DNA from: Patulibacter minatonensis DSM 18081
GTDB lineage: Bacteria; Actinomycetota; Thermoleophilia; Solirubrobacterales; Solirubrobacteraceae
Direction: 5' to 3'
DNA length: 64,000 bases
Assembly: GCF_000519325.1 (NCBI RefSeq)
Contig: NZ_KI912613.1
Location: 792,935 to 856,934 of the forward strand
Of the stretch, positions 37,975 to 45,637 are shown piece after piece. Each line of letters opens with the position of its first letter. Position 1 is the stretch's first letter. Both the position numbers and the translations under genes were made by a program. The notes beneath the pieces were generated by a model. That model was not told where the DNA came from, did not search any database, and saw nothing but the letters and a program-made list of their open reading frames with translations.

Positions 37975-38379
37975 TCAGGCGGTCGCCGCGTCCTTCTCGG
38001 CGACCAGGTCGCGGTACATCGGGAAGAGCGGCTTCGTCGCCGGGACGAGCTTCAGGATCTTGCTGGCGGGACCCTTGGCCTTGACCTTGCCCTTGGCCAG
38101 GCCGATGGCGAGGTTGTACTCGCCGCGCCAGAACTTGTCCGCCGTGTCGGCCGACATCCAGAGCTTGACGTCCGCGTTCTCGTCGTCGCCGCCGGGGATG
38201 ACCTCGACCTTCGGCTCCTTGAGGTGGATCGTCAGCTTCGACTCCGGGTCCGTGTAGTAGACCTGCATCGTCACGTTCGCGGCGGCGAGCTTCTTGCCGG
38301 ACTCCGGGTGCTCGGCCGCGGCGCGGAAGACCCCTCCGATGTACTCGTTGACCTCGTCCGCGTCCTTGAAAAAGGCCAT
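37975..38379 (-). CDS. SCP2 sterol-binding domain protein
   Basis: 134 residues starting MAFFKDADEVNEYIGGVF from ATG 38379. The single SCP2 fold includes VTMQVYYTDPESKLTIHL, DVKLWMSADTADKFWRGEYNLAIGLAKGKVKAKGPASKILKLVP. It binds acyl-CoAs, sterols or other lipids in the cytoplasm. Its own upstream element (38469-38496) resembles those of aldehyde dehydrogenase and SnoaL-like genes, hinting at joint control. Confidence 0.85.
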   Translation of the reverse strand: MAFFKDADEVNEYIGGVFRAAAEHPESGKKLAAANVTMQVYYTDPESKLTIHLKEPKVEVIPGGDDENADVKLWMSADTADKFWRGEYNLAIGLAKGKVKAKGPASKILKLVPATKPLFPMYRDLVAEKDAATA

Positions 38380-38753
38380 GGCCCTGCTCCCTGTGCTGGT
38401 GGTGGTCGGCGCCCCGTACCCGTGCGCGTGCGCACGTCCGAGGCTTCTTCCCAGCCTCTCCCCCCGACGCCGTGCGCGCCATCACCCCGCCGGGGGAGAT
38501 CCATCGTCCGATCGGCCGCAGATCGGCCCGACGTGGCACGGAAACCCGCGTCCGCACGGGCGATCTTCGCCCCGAGCGCGGCCGGCGTCATACCGGGCAG
38601 CCCCATCGAGGGGCCCTGATCACCCGTCAGGAGGAGGACCGATGTCGTACCGGCATGGGAGCCTCTTGGACGTCGGTGCCACTCGCATGCTCGATGTGCG
38701 AAGTTGGCCACACAGCGGAAGGCCGCCTCAGCGGCAGGGATGGAGGGTCGCCC
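38380..38753. other. 374-bp divergent gap with a small ORF
   Basis: Holds the GC-palindrome element (38469-38496) and a 46-codon ORF with a strong ribosome-binding site (38642-38782) that runs into the next gene. Nothing else is seen. Confidence 0.5.
38469..38496. promoter_or_regulatory. GC-palindrome element upstream of the SCP2 gene
   Basis: GCCGTGCGCGCCATCACCCC then GCCGGGGG. Nearly the same GTGCGCGCC-TCAC block is at 41555-41584 and a related one at 26759. Confidence 0.45.
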
Positions 38754-38782
38754 GTGAGCGGAGCCACAGTGTCGCCGGATGA
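38642..38782 (+). CDS. Possible 46-aa leader ORF ahead of an SCP2-like gene
   Basis: Starts MSYRHGSLLDVGATRMLDVR directly after GGAGGAGGACCG, one of the best Shine-Dalgarno sites in the window. It is Arg- and Ser-rich with no family match. It overlaps the start of the next gene (38754) in another frame, so it may couple or attenuate its translation. Confidence 0.35.
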   Translation: MSYRHGSLLDVGATRMLDVRSWPHSGRPPQRQGWRVARERSHSVAG

Positions 38783-39200
38783 ATTCGTGAGGCTTCTCGA
38801 GGAGTTCTTCGAGATGGCGTCGCAAGAACAGCAGCTCGCGAGCCGCATGGCGTTCGCGCGCACCACCGTTGCGATCCACCTGACGGACGCCCCCGAGGGC
38901 ACGGGCGTGACGCTGCACCTGACCAAGATGCCGATCCACGCGACGAGCGGCATCGAGGCGAACGCCGAGATCCACATGTACGCCCCCACCCCGCTGTGGC
39001 TGGACATGCTCGCCGACCGCATCCCGCTGCCGATGGCCATCCATCACGGCGACGTCGAGTACTCGGGTCCGGTCCGCAAGTTCCTGCGCGTCGCCCCGAT
39101 CCTCCGCGGCTTCGACTACGACGTGTGGCGCGGCAGGCTCGGCGAGAAGTCGAAGACCGACATCTCCAACCCCGGGATGGACGCCGCACTCGGCTCCTGA
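38754..39200 (+). CDS. SCP2-like lipid-binding protein
   Basis: 148 residues from GTG 38754 (GGAGGG 8 nt upstream), beginning VSGATVSPDEFVRLLEEFF. The C-terminal half (LWLDMLADRIPLPMAIHHGDVEYSGPVRKFLRVAPILRGFDYDVWRG, quoted as the matching region) parallels the protein at 29435. A longer in-frame start exists but would lie inside the upstream small ORF. Role in carrying hydrophobic CoA esters is inferred. Confidence 0.7.
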   Translation: MSGATVSPDEFVRLLEEFFEMASQEQQLASRMAFARTTVAIHLTDAPEGTGVTLHLTKMPIHATSGIEANAEIHMYAPTPLWLDMLADRIPLPMAIHHGDVEYSGPVRKFLRVAPILRGFDYDVWRGRLGEKSKTDISNPGMDAALGS

Positions 39201-39463
39201 CCCGGAACGCTCCCGATCGCTCTCCCGCCGCCGATCCGGCCGGGCCGACGCGCGGGAGCACCGAGGGCGGGCCGGCTCCGGTCCGCCTTCGCGCATCTCG
39301 GTCGCGGACGCGACCTCCAGAGGACTCCCGAGCCGTCGCGCCGCGTCGACGGCGCGGACGCGCGCGGACCCCACCCGGCCCCGCCGGCGTCGGCCTCCGC
39401 GCATCGATCCCGCTCCGGTCCCCGGGCGGTCGTCGGCGGACGACCCGCGCCCCGGGACCCGGG

Positions 39464-40267
39464 TCAGATCGCCTCGATCTCCTGCGGCTCCGTGCTGTCC
39501 CAGGCCAGGGGGCGCCCGCCGGGCCAGTACCCGAGGAACAGGACGCCCATGGAGCCGATCCAGCCGGCCATCATGGCGTCGCCGCCGGCACCGGGGAGGA
39601 TCGCGAGCGAGGCACCCGCGGCGACGCCCCAGTAGCCGAGGAAGCGGGTCAGGAGCCCGACCCGCATCGCGGCGGTCGCGATCAGCGCGAGCCAGATCGC
39701 CACGACGATGCGCGTGGCCCCGTCACCGAACTGCGTGATCCTGAGGCCGCTGGAGTCGTCGATGAGCTTGACGGCCTGGTCCGTCAGCGCCTTGCCGCTC
39801 AGGCCGTTGGCATCCTTCAGGGCGATCAGGTGGTCCGCGACGTCGCCGTACGAGATGAACCCGGCGATGGTCGAGATCGACATCAGCACCGGGCCGATGA
39901 ACGTCAGCCACACGAGGTAGGGCCTCGCCAGGCTCGAGTCCCGCGTCCGGACGAGACGGATGAGGAACAGCCCCACCACGATCATCAGCAGGAGACCGAG
40001 CACGCGAAGCCCGGTCGCGGTCGCGAGCTGCGCCTCGTTCGCGTTGAAGCGGATCAGCACCTTCGCCCGGTCGATGACCGCGTCGCCGCCGGCGACGGTG
40101 CCCTTCGGCAGGCCGGAGCCGCCCGCCGCCGAACTGGCCACCGCGAGGGTCGCCACCGTCGCCACGATGCTCGCCGCCGCCGCGGCGCCGACGAGACGCC
40201 CCGTCTTCCGCTCGGCGTCCAGGATCGCCGCGTCGGAGTCCCTCTTCGCGTCCTGCTTCTTGCTCAT
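39464..40267 (-). CDS. Hypothetical multi-pass membrane protein
   Basis: 267 residues from ATG 40267 (GGAG 9 nt upstream; an earlier ATG 40282 lacks a site). Short Lys-rich cytoplasmic N-terminus, then about five membrane helices (LVGAAAAASIVATVATLAVA; TGLRVLGLLLMIVVGLFLI; YLVWLTFIGPVLMSISTIAGFI; ATRIVVAIWLALIATAAM; VLFLGYWPGGRPLAW) with an extracytoplasmic loop after the first. No family recognised. Its neighbours are soluble lipid-binding proteins. Confidence 0.7.
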   Translation of the reverse strand: MSKKQDAKRDSDAAILDAERKTGRLVGAAAAASIVATVATLAVASSAAGGSGLPKGTVAGGDAVIDRAKVLIRFNANEAQLATATGLRVLGLLLMIVVGLFLIRLVRTRDSSLARPYLVWLTFIGPVLMSISTIAGFISYGDVADHLIALKDANGLSGKALTDQAVKLIDDSSGLRITQFGDGATRIVVAIWLALIATAAMRVGLLTRFLGYWGVAAGASLAILPGAGGDAMMAGWIGSMGVLFLGYWPGGRPLAWDSTEPQEIEAI

Positions 40268-40425
40268 GCGCTCAGTCTCCATGGTCCGCGGGGTTCCGCG
40301 GAGCTTGCTCTGTACAACGCGACGGCGCCCGGGACGGATCCGTGCCGGGCGGACGCCCACCGTTCTTCGGGTGTCCCGCGGCCCACGCCGGACATGGACG
40401 ACGACGGAGCCGGACCGGAACGCAC

Positions 40426-40499
40426 GACGGCCGGGGACGTCGGTCCCCGGCCGTCGAAGGCGCGTGCGACTGCGGTGCCCTTCCCGCGCGGGAAGGGCA
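40426..40499 (-). terminator. Terminator hairpins of the SnoaL-like operon
   Basis: A 13-bp perfect stem with a 4-nt loop (40426-40438/40443-40455) and a 24-bp perfect palindrome (40476-40499), just after the stop of the SnoaL-like gene. Confidence 0.7.
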
Positions 40500-40504
40500 G
40501 GGGC

Positions 40505-41002
40505 TCAGCCGGCGGTGAGGGAGGCCGGGTCGAAGCCCTCCTCCCAGTAGTGCGGGGTGATGATCGGCTGACCGAGCTGCTGGAAGATCGGGTTCTCGTT
40601 CAGGATCGTCGACTCGAGGACGATCTTGCCGGCGTCGTTGAACTGCAGGAACGTCGAGCCCTTCGACGTCAGCGTCTTGCCCTCGACGGGCAGGCCGCGG
40701 AACGTCGCCGCGCCCTCGACGGAGTAGTCCCAGTGGATCATCACGTGCCCGTTGCCCGGAAAGGCCTCGGTGACGGTGAGCGACTGGACGCCGAGGCCGT
40801 TGCCGGTGTCCTTGTTGACGTACTGGGCGAGCTCCTCGTTGAACTCGTCCGTCGTCGTGATGGTGTCGCCGAGGTGGTCGTCGACCATGCGGGCCTCGAG
40901 GGCGAACTCCTCCTCGCCGGCGTAGAGCTCGCGGTGGGCGGCGAGGTCGCTGGTTCGGGTGGCCGCCCAGTTCTTCGCGAAGTCGATGTCGATGTTCGTC
41001 AT
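40505..41002 (-). CDS. SnoaL/NTF2-like protein (second of pair)
   Basis: 165 residues from ATG 41002. Alpha+beta cone fold of the SnoaL/NTF2 superfamily (DFAKNWAATRTSDLAAHRELY; VTEAFPGNGHVMIHWDYSVEGAATFRGLPVEGKTLTSKGSTFLQFNDAGKIVLESTIL, matching the family's C-terminal sheet). Members include ketosteroid isomerase, limonene epoxide hydrolase and polyketide cyclases; catalytic residues cannot be assigned. It starts 11 nt after the first member, with which it may form a heterodimer (inference). Confidence 0.75.
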   Translation of the reverse strand: MTNIDIDFAKNWAATRTSDLAAHRELYAGEEEFALEARMVDDHLGDTITTTDEFNEELAQYVNKDTGNGLGVQSLTVTEAFPGNGHVMIHWDYSVEGAATFRGLPVEGKTLTSKGSTFLQFNDAGKIVLESTILNENPIFQQLGQPIITPHYWEEGFDPASLTAG

Positions 41003-41013
41003 CTCTGTACCCC

Positions 41014-41475
41014 TCAGGCGTTGACGGCGGACGTGGCCTTGAACCGGGCCTTCTCGACGCCCGGGTGCCCCACGGCGTTGAGGATGATCCCGGAGTCCCA
41101 CCACGACGACTCGCGGGTGATGCGGCCGTCCGCGTCGTACTGGTGGAACGTGTGCCCCTGGGTGAAGAACGGCTTGTTCGTCACGTCGATGCCGATGAAG
41201 TTCGCGCAGTCCTCCGGGGTCCACTCCCAGCGGATCAGGCCGGAGGAGCGGTCGCCCTCGTAGCCGCGGACCCGGAAGTTGTGCACGCCCAGGCCGTTGG
41301 TGCGGTCCTTGTTCGCGTACAGCACGAAGATGCGCCCCAGGTCGCCCTTGTCGCGGATCTGGTACTGGTCGAGGATCGGGTCCTCGAAGACGAAGTCGTC
41401 CGCGTACAGCTCGCAGATCGCCTCGGAGCTGTGGCGGAACGCCTTCAGCCACTTGATCGCAAACGCGTAATCCAT
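41014..41475 (-). CDS. SnoaL/NTF2-like protein (first of pair)
   Basis: 153 residues from ATG 41475 with AAGGAG 8 nt upstream. Begins MDYAFAIKWLKAFRHSSEAICELYADDFVFEDPIL, a strong NTF2/SnoaL opening, and ends with HTFHQYDADGRITRESSWWD. Asp/Glu residues in the early DDFVFEDP loop could serve as base. It is the first gene of a two-gene operon behind a GC-palindrome element (41555-41584). Function unknown; steroid or terpenoid isomerase-type work is plausible. Confidence 0.75.
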   Translation of the reverse strand: MDYAFAIKWLKAFRHSSEAICELYADDFVFEDPILDQYQIRDKGDLGRIFVLYANKDRTNGLGVHNFRVRGYEGDRSSGLIRWEWTPEDCANFIGIDVTNKPFFTQGHTFHQYDADGRITRESSWWDSGIILNAVGHPGVEKARFKATSAVNA

Positions 41476-41554
41476 GGGTCTCTCCTTCGGTGGGTCGGGA
41501 GGAGGTCCGCCGGCGCCCGAGCGCGACGGACCGCACAGGAACGACGCTATGGGT

Positions 41555-41584
41555 GACGCCCCGTGCGCGCCGTCACTCCCCGGG
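41555..41584. promoter_or_regulatory. GC-palindrome element upstream of the SnoaL-like operon
   Basis: GACGCCCCGTGCGCGCCGTC then ACTCCCCGGG, followed by GCCCATAGGGGGG. Shares GTGCGCGCC-TCAC with the element at 38469. The 204-bp gap holds nothing else. Confidence 0.45.
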
Positions 41585-41679
41585 ATGATCCGTACTGCCC
41601 ATAGGGGGGGCCAACGCGCCGACGGCCCCGTGGACACGGGCCCGACGCCCGGATCCGCCGGGCGACGGAGGCTCCCCGC

Positions 41680-43641
41680 TCAGGCCACGGCGGGGCGCTG
41701 AGCGACCCGCGAGACGGCCGCGATCTGGTCGAACGCCCCGGGGTTGACGGCCGTGGTCAGATCGCCCGGGCTCCCGCCCCCGGCGACCGACCGGATCGCC
41801 CGGCGCATGACCTTCCCGGTCCGCGTGCGGGGCAGCTCGTCGACCCGGATCACCCGGGCCGGCGCGAACGCCGGGCCGAGCTCGTGCTCCACGAGTGCGG
41901 CGAGGGCGTCCGACTCGTCCGGGGCCGCGGGGTCCACGGGGCTCCACCAGCACCAGATGGCCTCGCCGCGCCGCGCATCGGGGACCCCGATCACCGCGAC
42001 CTCCGCGACGGCCGCGTGCGAGAGGACGACGCCCTCGACCTCGGCGGGCCCGACGCGCTTGCCCTCCACGCCGATCGCCTCGTCGGAGCGTCCGAGCAGG
42101 TACCACTCGCCGTCGAGGTCGGCCTTCGCCCAGTCCCCCTGGCGCCAGACCTCCGGGTACATCGACCAGTACGTCGCCCGGTAGCCGTCCGGGTCGCCCC
42201 ACAGACCCCGCGGCATCGACGGCCACGGCTGCCGGCAGACGAGCTCCCCGAGCTGCCCGCGGACGGGGCGACCCTCGGCGTCGAAGACGTCGACCTCCAT
42301 CCCGAGCGACGGCCCGCCGAGCGAGCACGGGCGGATCCGCTCCACCACGTAGGGGGAGAGGAACGAGCCCCCGACCTCCGCACCGCCCGAGACGTTGATC
42401 ACCGGCGCGCGCAGCAGTCCGACGGTGCTGCTGAGCCACCGGTAGGAGTCCTCGTCCCACGGCTCGCCCGTCGAGCCCCAGACGCGGACCGACCCGAGGT
42501 CGTGCGCGGCGGGCGCGTCGTCGCCGTGGGCGCGCAGGGCGCGGGTCATCGCGGGCGAGACCCCGACGACCGCGACCTCGTGGTCCGCCACCAGGGCCCA
42601 GAGCCGGTCGGCCGAGGGCTCCGTGATCGAGCCCTCGTAGAGCAGCAGGGTGCCGCCTGCCGCGTGCGTCCCGACGGTGCTGAGCGGCCCCATCAGCGAC
42701 CCCGGGTCCGCGGCCCAGAGCACGACGTCGCCGGGCCGGACGTCGAAGCCGTAGGCGAGCTCCGACGCGGCCTTGACGAGGAACCCGGCGTGCGTGTGGA
42801 CGGCTCCCTTCGGAGGACCGGTGGCGCCGGCGGTGTAGGCGAGCATCAGACGGTCCTCCTCACCCATCCACTCGGCCTCCTGGGGACCGGCGGCGTGGTC
42901 GAGGACGGCGCTCCACGTGGTGTCGCGTGCGCGGCGGAGGGTCGGGATCGTGGTCTCGGGCCGCTCGACCACGACGACGGTCTCCACGACGTCGCACAGG
43001 ACCACCGCCTCGTCGAGGTCGGCCTTCAGCGGGACCTGGCGCCCGTGCCGCCAGCGCCAGTCCGTGGTGATCACGACCTCGGCCTGGGCGTCGTCGAGGC
43101 GGACGGCGAGCTGCGCGGCCGTGGCGCCGACGCGGAGCGGCACGAACAGCGCGCCGATCTTGGCGACGGCGTAGGCCGCGACCACGGCCTCGACGATCGC
43201 GGGGAGGTGGACCGCGACGGCGTCCCCGCGCTCGACGCCGCGCGCGCGGAGGCCGGCGGCGAGCGCGTCGACCTCGGCCGCGAGCTCGCGGAAGCTCAGG
43301 CGGCGCCGCGTGCCGTCCTCCCCCTCGTACTCGAGGGCGGACGTGTCGGCCCGCTCGGGGTCGCGCGCCCAGCGGTCGAGCGCCGCGTCGGTGACGTTCA
43401 GGCGGCCCCCGACGAACCACCTCGTCCAGGCGGCCCCGCCCGCGCTGTCGTGGACGGTGGAGTACGGCTCGTGGAAGGCGATCCCGAGGTCGGAGACGAC
43501 GAGGTCCCAGAACCAGTCGACGTCCGCGACCGACTGGCGGCGGAGCTCGTCGATCGACCCCGACCCGGCACGGGCCATCAGGCGCGTGACGTTGGCCTCG
43601 GCGATCCGCTTGGGTGTCGGGTCCCACGCGAACTCTTCCAT
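41680..43641 (-). CDS. Acyl-CoA synthetase, acetoacetyl/propionyl-CoA synthetase-like
   Basis: 653-residue ANL ligase with the N-terminal ACAS-type region (AWDPTPKRIAEANVTRLM; DVDWFWDLVVSDLGIAFHEPYSTVHD), which acetyl- and acetoacetyl-CoA synthetases share. C-terminal RTRTGKVMRR carries the conserved Lys. The P-loop reads YTAGATGPPKG instead of YTSGTTGxPKG, so two hydroxyl residues are lost and activity or nucleotide handling may differ. ATG 43641 lacks a clear Shine-Dalgarno. It follows the luciferase-like gene by 116 bp. Confidence 0.85.
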   Translation of the reverse strand: MEEFAWDPTPKRIAEANVTRLMARAGSGSIDELRRQSVADVDWFWDLVVSDLGIAFHEPYSTVHDSAGGAAWTRWFVGGRLNVTDAALDRWARDPERADTSALEYEGEDGTRRRLSFRELAAEVDALAAGLRARGVERGDAVAVHLPAIVEAVVAAYAVAKIGALFVPLRVGATAAQLAVRLDDAQAEVVITTDWRWRHGRQVPLKADLDEAVVLCDVVETVVVVERPETTIPTLRRARDTTWSAVLDHAAGPQEAEWMGEEDRLMLAYTAGATGPPKGAVHTHAGFLVKAASELAYGFDVRPGDVVLWAADPGSLMGPLSTVGTHAAGGTLLLYEGSITEPSADRLWALVADHEVAVVGVSPAMTRALRAHGDDAPAAHDLGSVRVWGSTGEPWDEDSYRWLSSTVGLLRAPVINVSGGAEVGGSFLSPYVVERIRPCSLGGPSLGMEVDVFDAEGRPVRGQLGELVCRQPWPSMPRGLWGDPDGYRATYWSMYPEVWRQGDWAKADLDGEWYLLGRSDEAIGVEGKRVGPAEVEGVVLSHAAVAEVAVIGVPDARRGEAIWCWWSPVDPAAPDESDALAALVEHELGPAFAPARVIRVDELPRTRTGKVMRRAIRSVAGGGSPGDLTTAVNPGAFDQIAAVSRVAQRPAVA

Positions 43642-43757
43642 GGCCGCATGCTGCTCCCCGGGCCCCCGACGGGCAACGCCCCGGGGGAGGACGGTGGTCC
43701 GCCGACCGGGGTACGTCCGGGGGACGGCCGGAGGAGCGGTGTCCCCCGGCCCCCGGT

Positions 43758-44804
43758 TCAGGCGACCGCGACGCCCGCCCGGGCCAGGTGGCGCAGCTGC
43801 TGCACGCGGTCCTCGACGGTGTCGCCGATCGGGTTGACGAGGAGCTGCTCGACGCCGGCGTCGGCGTAGGCGCGGAGGCGGTCCCCGATGGAGTCGGGGG
43901 TGCCGACGAGGCACACGGTGTCGATCAGCTCCGCGGGGAGGGCGGCCATGGCCTCCTCCTTCTTGCCGTCGAGGTAGAGGTCCTGGACCTCCTTCGCGGC
44001 GTCCTCGAACCCGTACTTCTGGACGAGCGTGTTGTAGAAGTTCTTCTCGCGCGAGCCCATGCCGCCGACGTACAGCGCCGTCATCGGCCGGACCGCGTCG
44101 CGGGCGTCGTCGATGTCGTCCATCACCGCCGAGTAGCAGATGGGTGCGATCGCGATGTCGTCGACGGAGCGCCCGGCCTTCTCGGCGCCCTTCTCGAGCA
44201 GGCCCTTCGTCGTGCCGACGTTCTCCGGCGAGAACAGGACCGGCAGCCAGCCGTCCGCGATCTCGCCGCAGAGGGTCGTGTTCTGCGGGCCCAGCGCGGC
44301 GAGGTAGATCGGGATCTGCCGGTCCTCGTGCGTGTGGATCGTCAGCTTCAGCGGCTTGCCGGGGCCGTCGGGGAGCGGCAGCTGGATCGTCTTGCCGTCG
44401 TACCGGACCTTCTCGCGACGCCACGCCATGCGCAGGACGTCGATGTACTCGCGGGTGCGGGTCAGCGGCCGGTCGAACCGCGCGCCGTGCCAGCCCTCGG
44501 CGACCTGCGGGCCGGAGGTGCCGAGACCGAGCCGGAAGCGCCCACCGGTCAGCTGGTCCAGCGTCGCGCCCGTCATCGCGGTCATCGCCGCCGAGCGGGC
44601 CGGCATCTGGAAGACGCCGGAGCAGACCTCGATCTTCGACGTGCGCGCAGCGATCCACGAGAGGATCGTCGGGGCGTCGGAGCCGTAGGCCTCCCCGACC
44701 CAGACGGACTGGAAGTCGAGGTCCTCGGCCTCTTTCACCAGACGCATCTGGTCGTCGGCGTCGAGGCCGAGACCCCAGTAGGCGATGTGGAGGCCGAGGC
44801 GCAT
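43758..44804 (-). CDS. LLM-class F420-dependent oxidoreductase
   Basis: 348-residue luciferase-like TIM-barrel enzyme (MRLGLHIAYWGLGLDADDQ; LTGGRFRLGLGTSGPQVAEGWHG; LVNPIGDTVEDRVQQLRHLA). Such actinobacterial proteins usually use F420H2 to reduce or hydroxylate C=C or carbonyl compounds; the substrate is unknown. ATG 44804 lies 7 nt after a TAGCGT box and has no Shine-Dalgarno. Presence of an F420:NADP oxidoreductase at 50112 supports F420 use. Confidence 0.82.
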   Translation of the reverse strand: MRLGLHIAYWGLGLDADDQMRLVKEAEDLDFQSVWVGEAYGSDAPTILSWIAARTSKIEVCSGVFQMPARSAAMTAMTGATLDQLTGGRFRLGLGTSGPQVAEGWHGARFDRPLTRTREYIDVLRMAWRREKVRYDGKTIQLPLPDGPGKPLKLTIHTHEDRQIPIYLAALGPQNTTLCGEIADGWLPVLFSPENVGTTKGLLEKGAEKAGRSVDDIAIAPICYSAVMDDIDDARDAVRPMTALYVGGMGSREKNFYNTLVQKYGFEDAAKEVQDLYLDGKKEEAMAALPAELIDTVCLVGTPDSIGDRLRAYADAGVEQLLVNPIGDTVEDRVQQLRHLARAGVAVA

Positions 44805-44811
44805 GTCGCGG

Positions 44812-44817
44812 ACGCTA
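44812..44817 (-). promoter_or_regulatory. -10 box of the leaderless LLM gene
   Basis: TAGCGT on the minus strand, 7 nt before ATG 44804. Confidence 0.5.
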
Positions 44818-44964
44818 TCCGCGGACGGCGATCCCGGACTCCCCTCGTTGGGGGCATCTTGGTCCTCCGGACGGCCAGCCGGGCGGCGCCGCGAGGCCGC
44901 GGCCGCGCACCGATCGGCGCGCGGCCCCGCGGCACGCACCGGAGCCCCGCGGTCGCCCCGGCTC

Positions 44965-44970
44965 TAGGCT
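44965..44970 (+). promoter_or_regulatory. -10 box of the leaderless lipoprotein gene
   Basis: TAGGCT, 7 nt before ATG 44978. Confidence 0.45.
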
Positions 44971-44977
44971 GACCCCG

Positions 44978-45553
44978 ATGCGCGCACCGACCCGCCCCTT
45001 CGCCCTCGCCGTCGCGTGCATCGTCGCCGCCGGCCTCGCGGGCTGCGGCGGGTCCGGCGACGACGACGGGAAGCCGCCCGCGACCACCACCGCCGCGTCG
45101 TCGCAGAAGGCCGTCGGCCTGAAGTTCACCGCGCAGGTCCCGGACCGCTGGGGCAACATCTCGGACCAGGTCGACAACGGCGGGACGCGCTACGACATCG
45201 CGGCCGCGGACACCTCCGCGACGGGCTACAAGAGCACCCTGCTCGTGCTCCGGAGCCGCGCGCCGACGTACGGGCCCCGCTCGATCGCGGACCTCGAGGC
45301 GCAGGCGTACGACGCGGCGAAGGACGACCCCGCGGTCGAGGTCACGCGCGGGCCGGTGCTGCGGCTCGACGGGACGGAGGCGCGCCAGGTGCTGATCCGT
45401 CGGACCCAGCAGGGCAAGCGGCTCCTCGGACGGCAGGTCATCGCCCTCCACGAGGGCGAGCTCTACTCGATCCAGCTCGTCACGACGGTGGACGACCCTC
45501 GGAGCGAGGAGCTGCTGCGGGACTTCGCCGCCTCGTGGCGCTGGACGGGCTGA
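44978..45553 (+). CDS. Lipoprotein of unknown function
   Basis: 191 residues with a lipoprotein signal (RPFALAVACIVAAGLAGC; Cys23 for lipidation) and a Thr/Ser-rich spacer, then one compact domain (VGLKFTAQVPDRWGNISDQ; RQVLIRRTQQGKRLLGRQVIALHEGELYSIQLVTT). This resembles the small extracellular PsbP/DUF-type fold, but I cannot name a family. Probably membrane-anchored outside the cell. Confidence 0.75.
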   Translation: MRAPTRPFALAVACIVAAGLAGCGGSGDDDGKPPATTTAASSQKAVGLKFTAQVPDRWGNISDQVDNGGTRYDIAAADTSATGYKSTLLVLRSRAPTYGPRSIADLEAQAYDAAKDDPAVEVTRGPVLRLDGTEARQVLIRRTQQGKRLLGRQVIALHEGELYSIQLVTTVDDPRSEELLRDFAASWRWTG

Positions 45554-45602
45554 GCGGTCCCGGGGCGCCGTCGGAACGCACAACGGCCCCGGAGGACGCA
45601 CG

Positions 45603-45616
45603 TGAACGATCGTTCA
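45603..45616. promoter_or_regulatory. TetR-type operator, acyl-CoA dehydrogenase 1
   Basis: TGAACGATCGTTCA, a perfect 14-bp palindrome covering the -35 area of the promoter before the GTG at 45638. Matches the sites at 48052, 48169 and (weaker) 63454. Confidence 0.7.
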
Positions 45617-45625
45617 TCCGCGTGG

Positions 45626-45631
45626 TAGCGT
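45626..45631 (+). promoter_or_regulatory. -10 box of leaderless acyl-CoA dehydrogenase 1
   Basis: TAGCGT, 6 nt before GTG 45638 and 9 nt after the operator. Confidence 0.55.
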
Positions 45632-45637
45632 GCCGCC

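Noticed and set aside
39201-39463. Possible gene in the 263-bp gap
   Set aside because: No frame with a good start, ribosome-binding site or family match.
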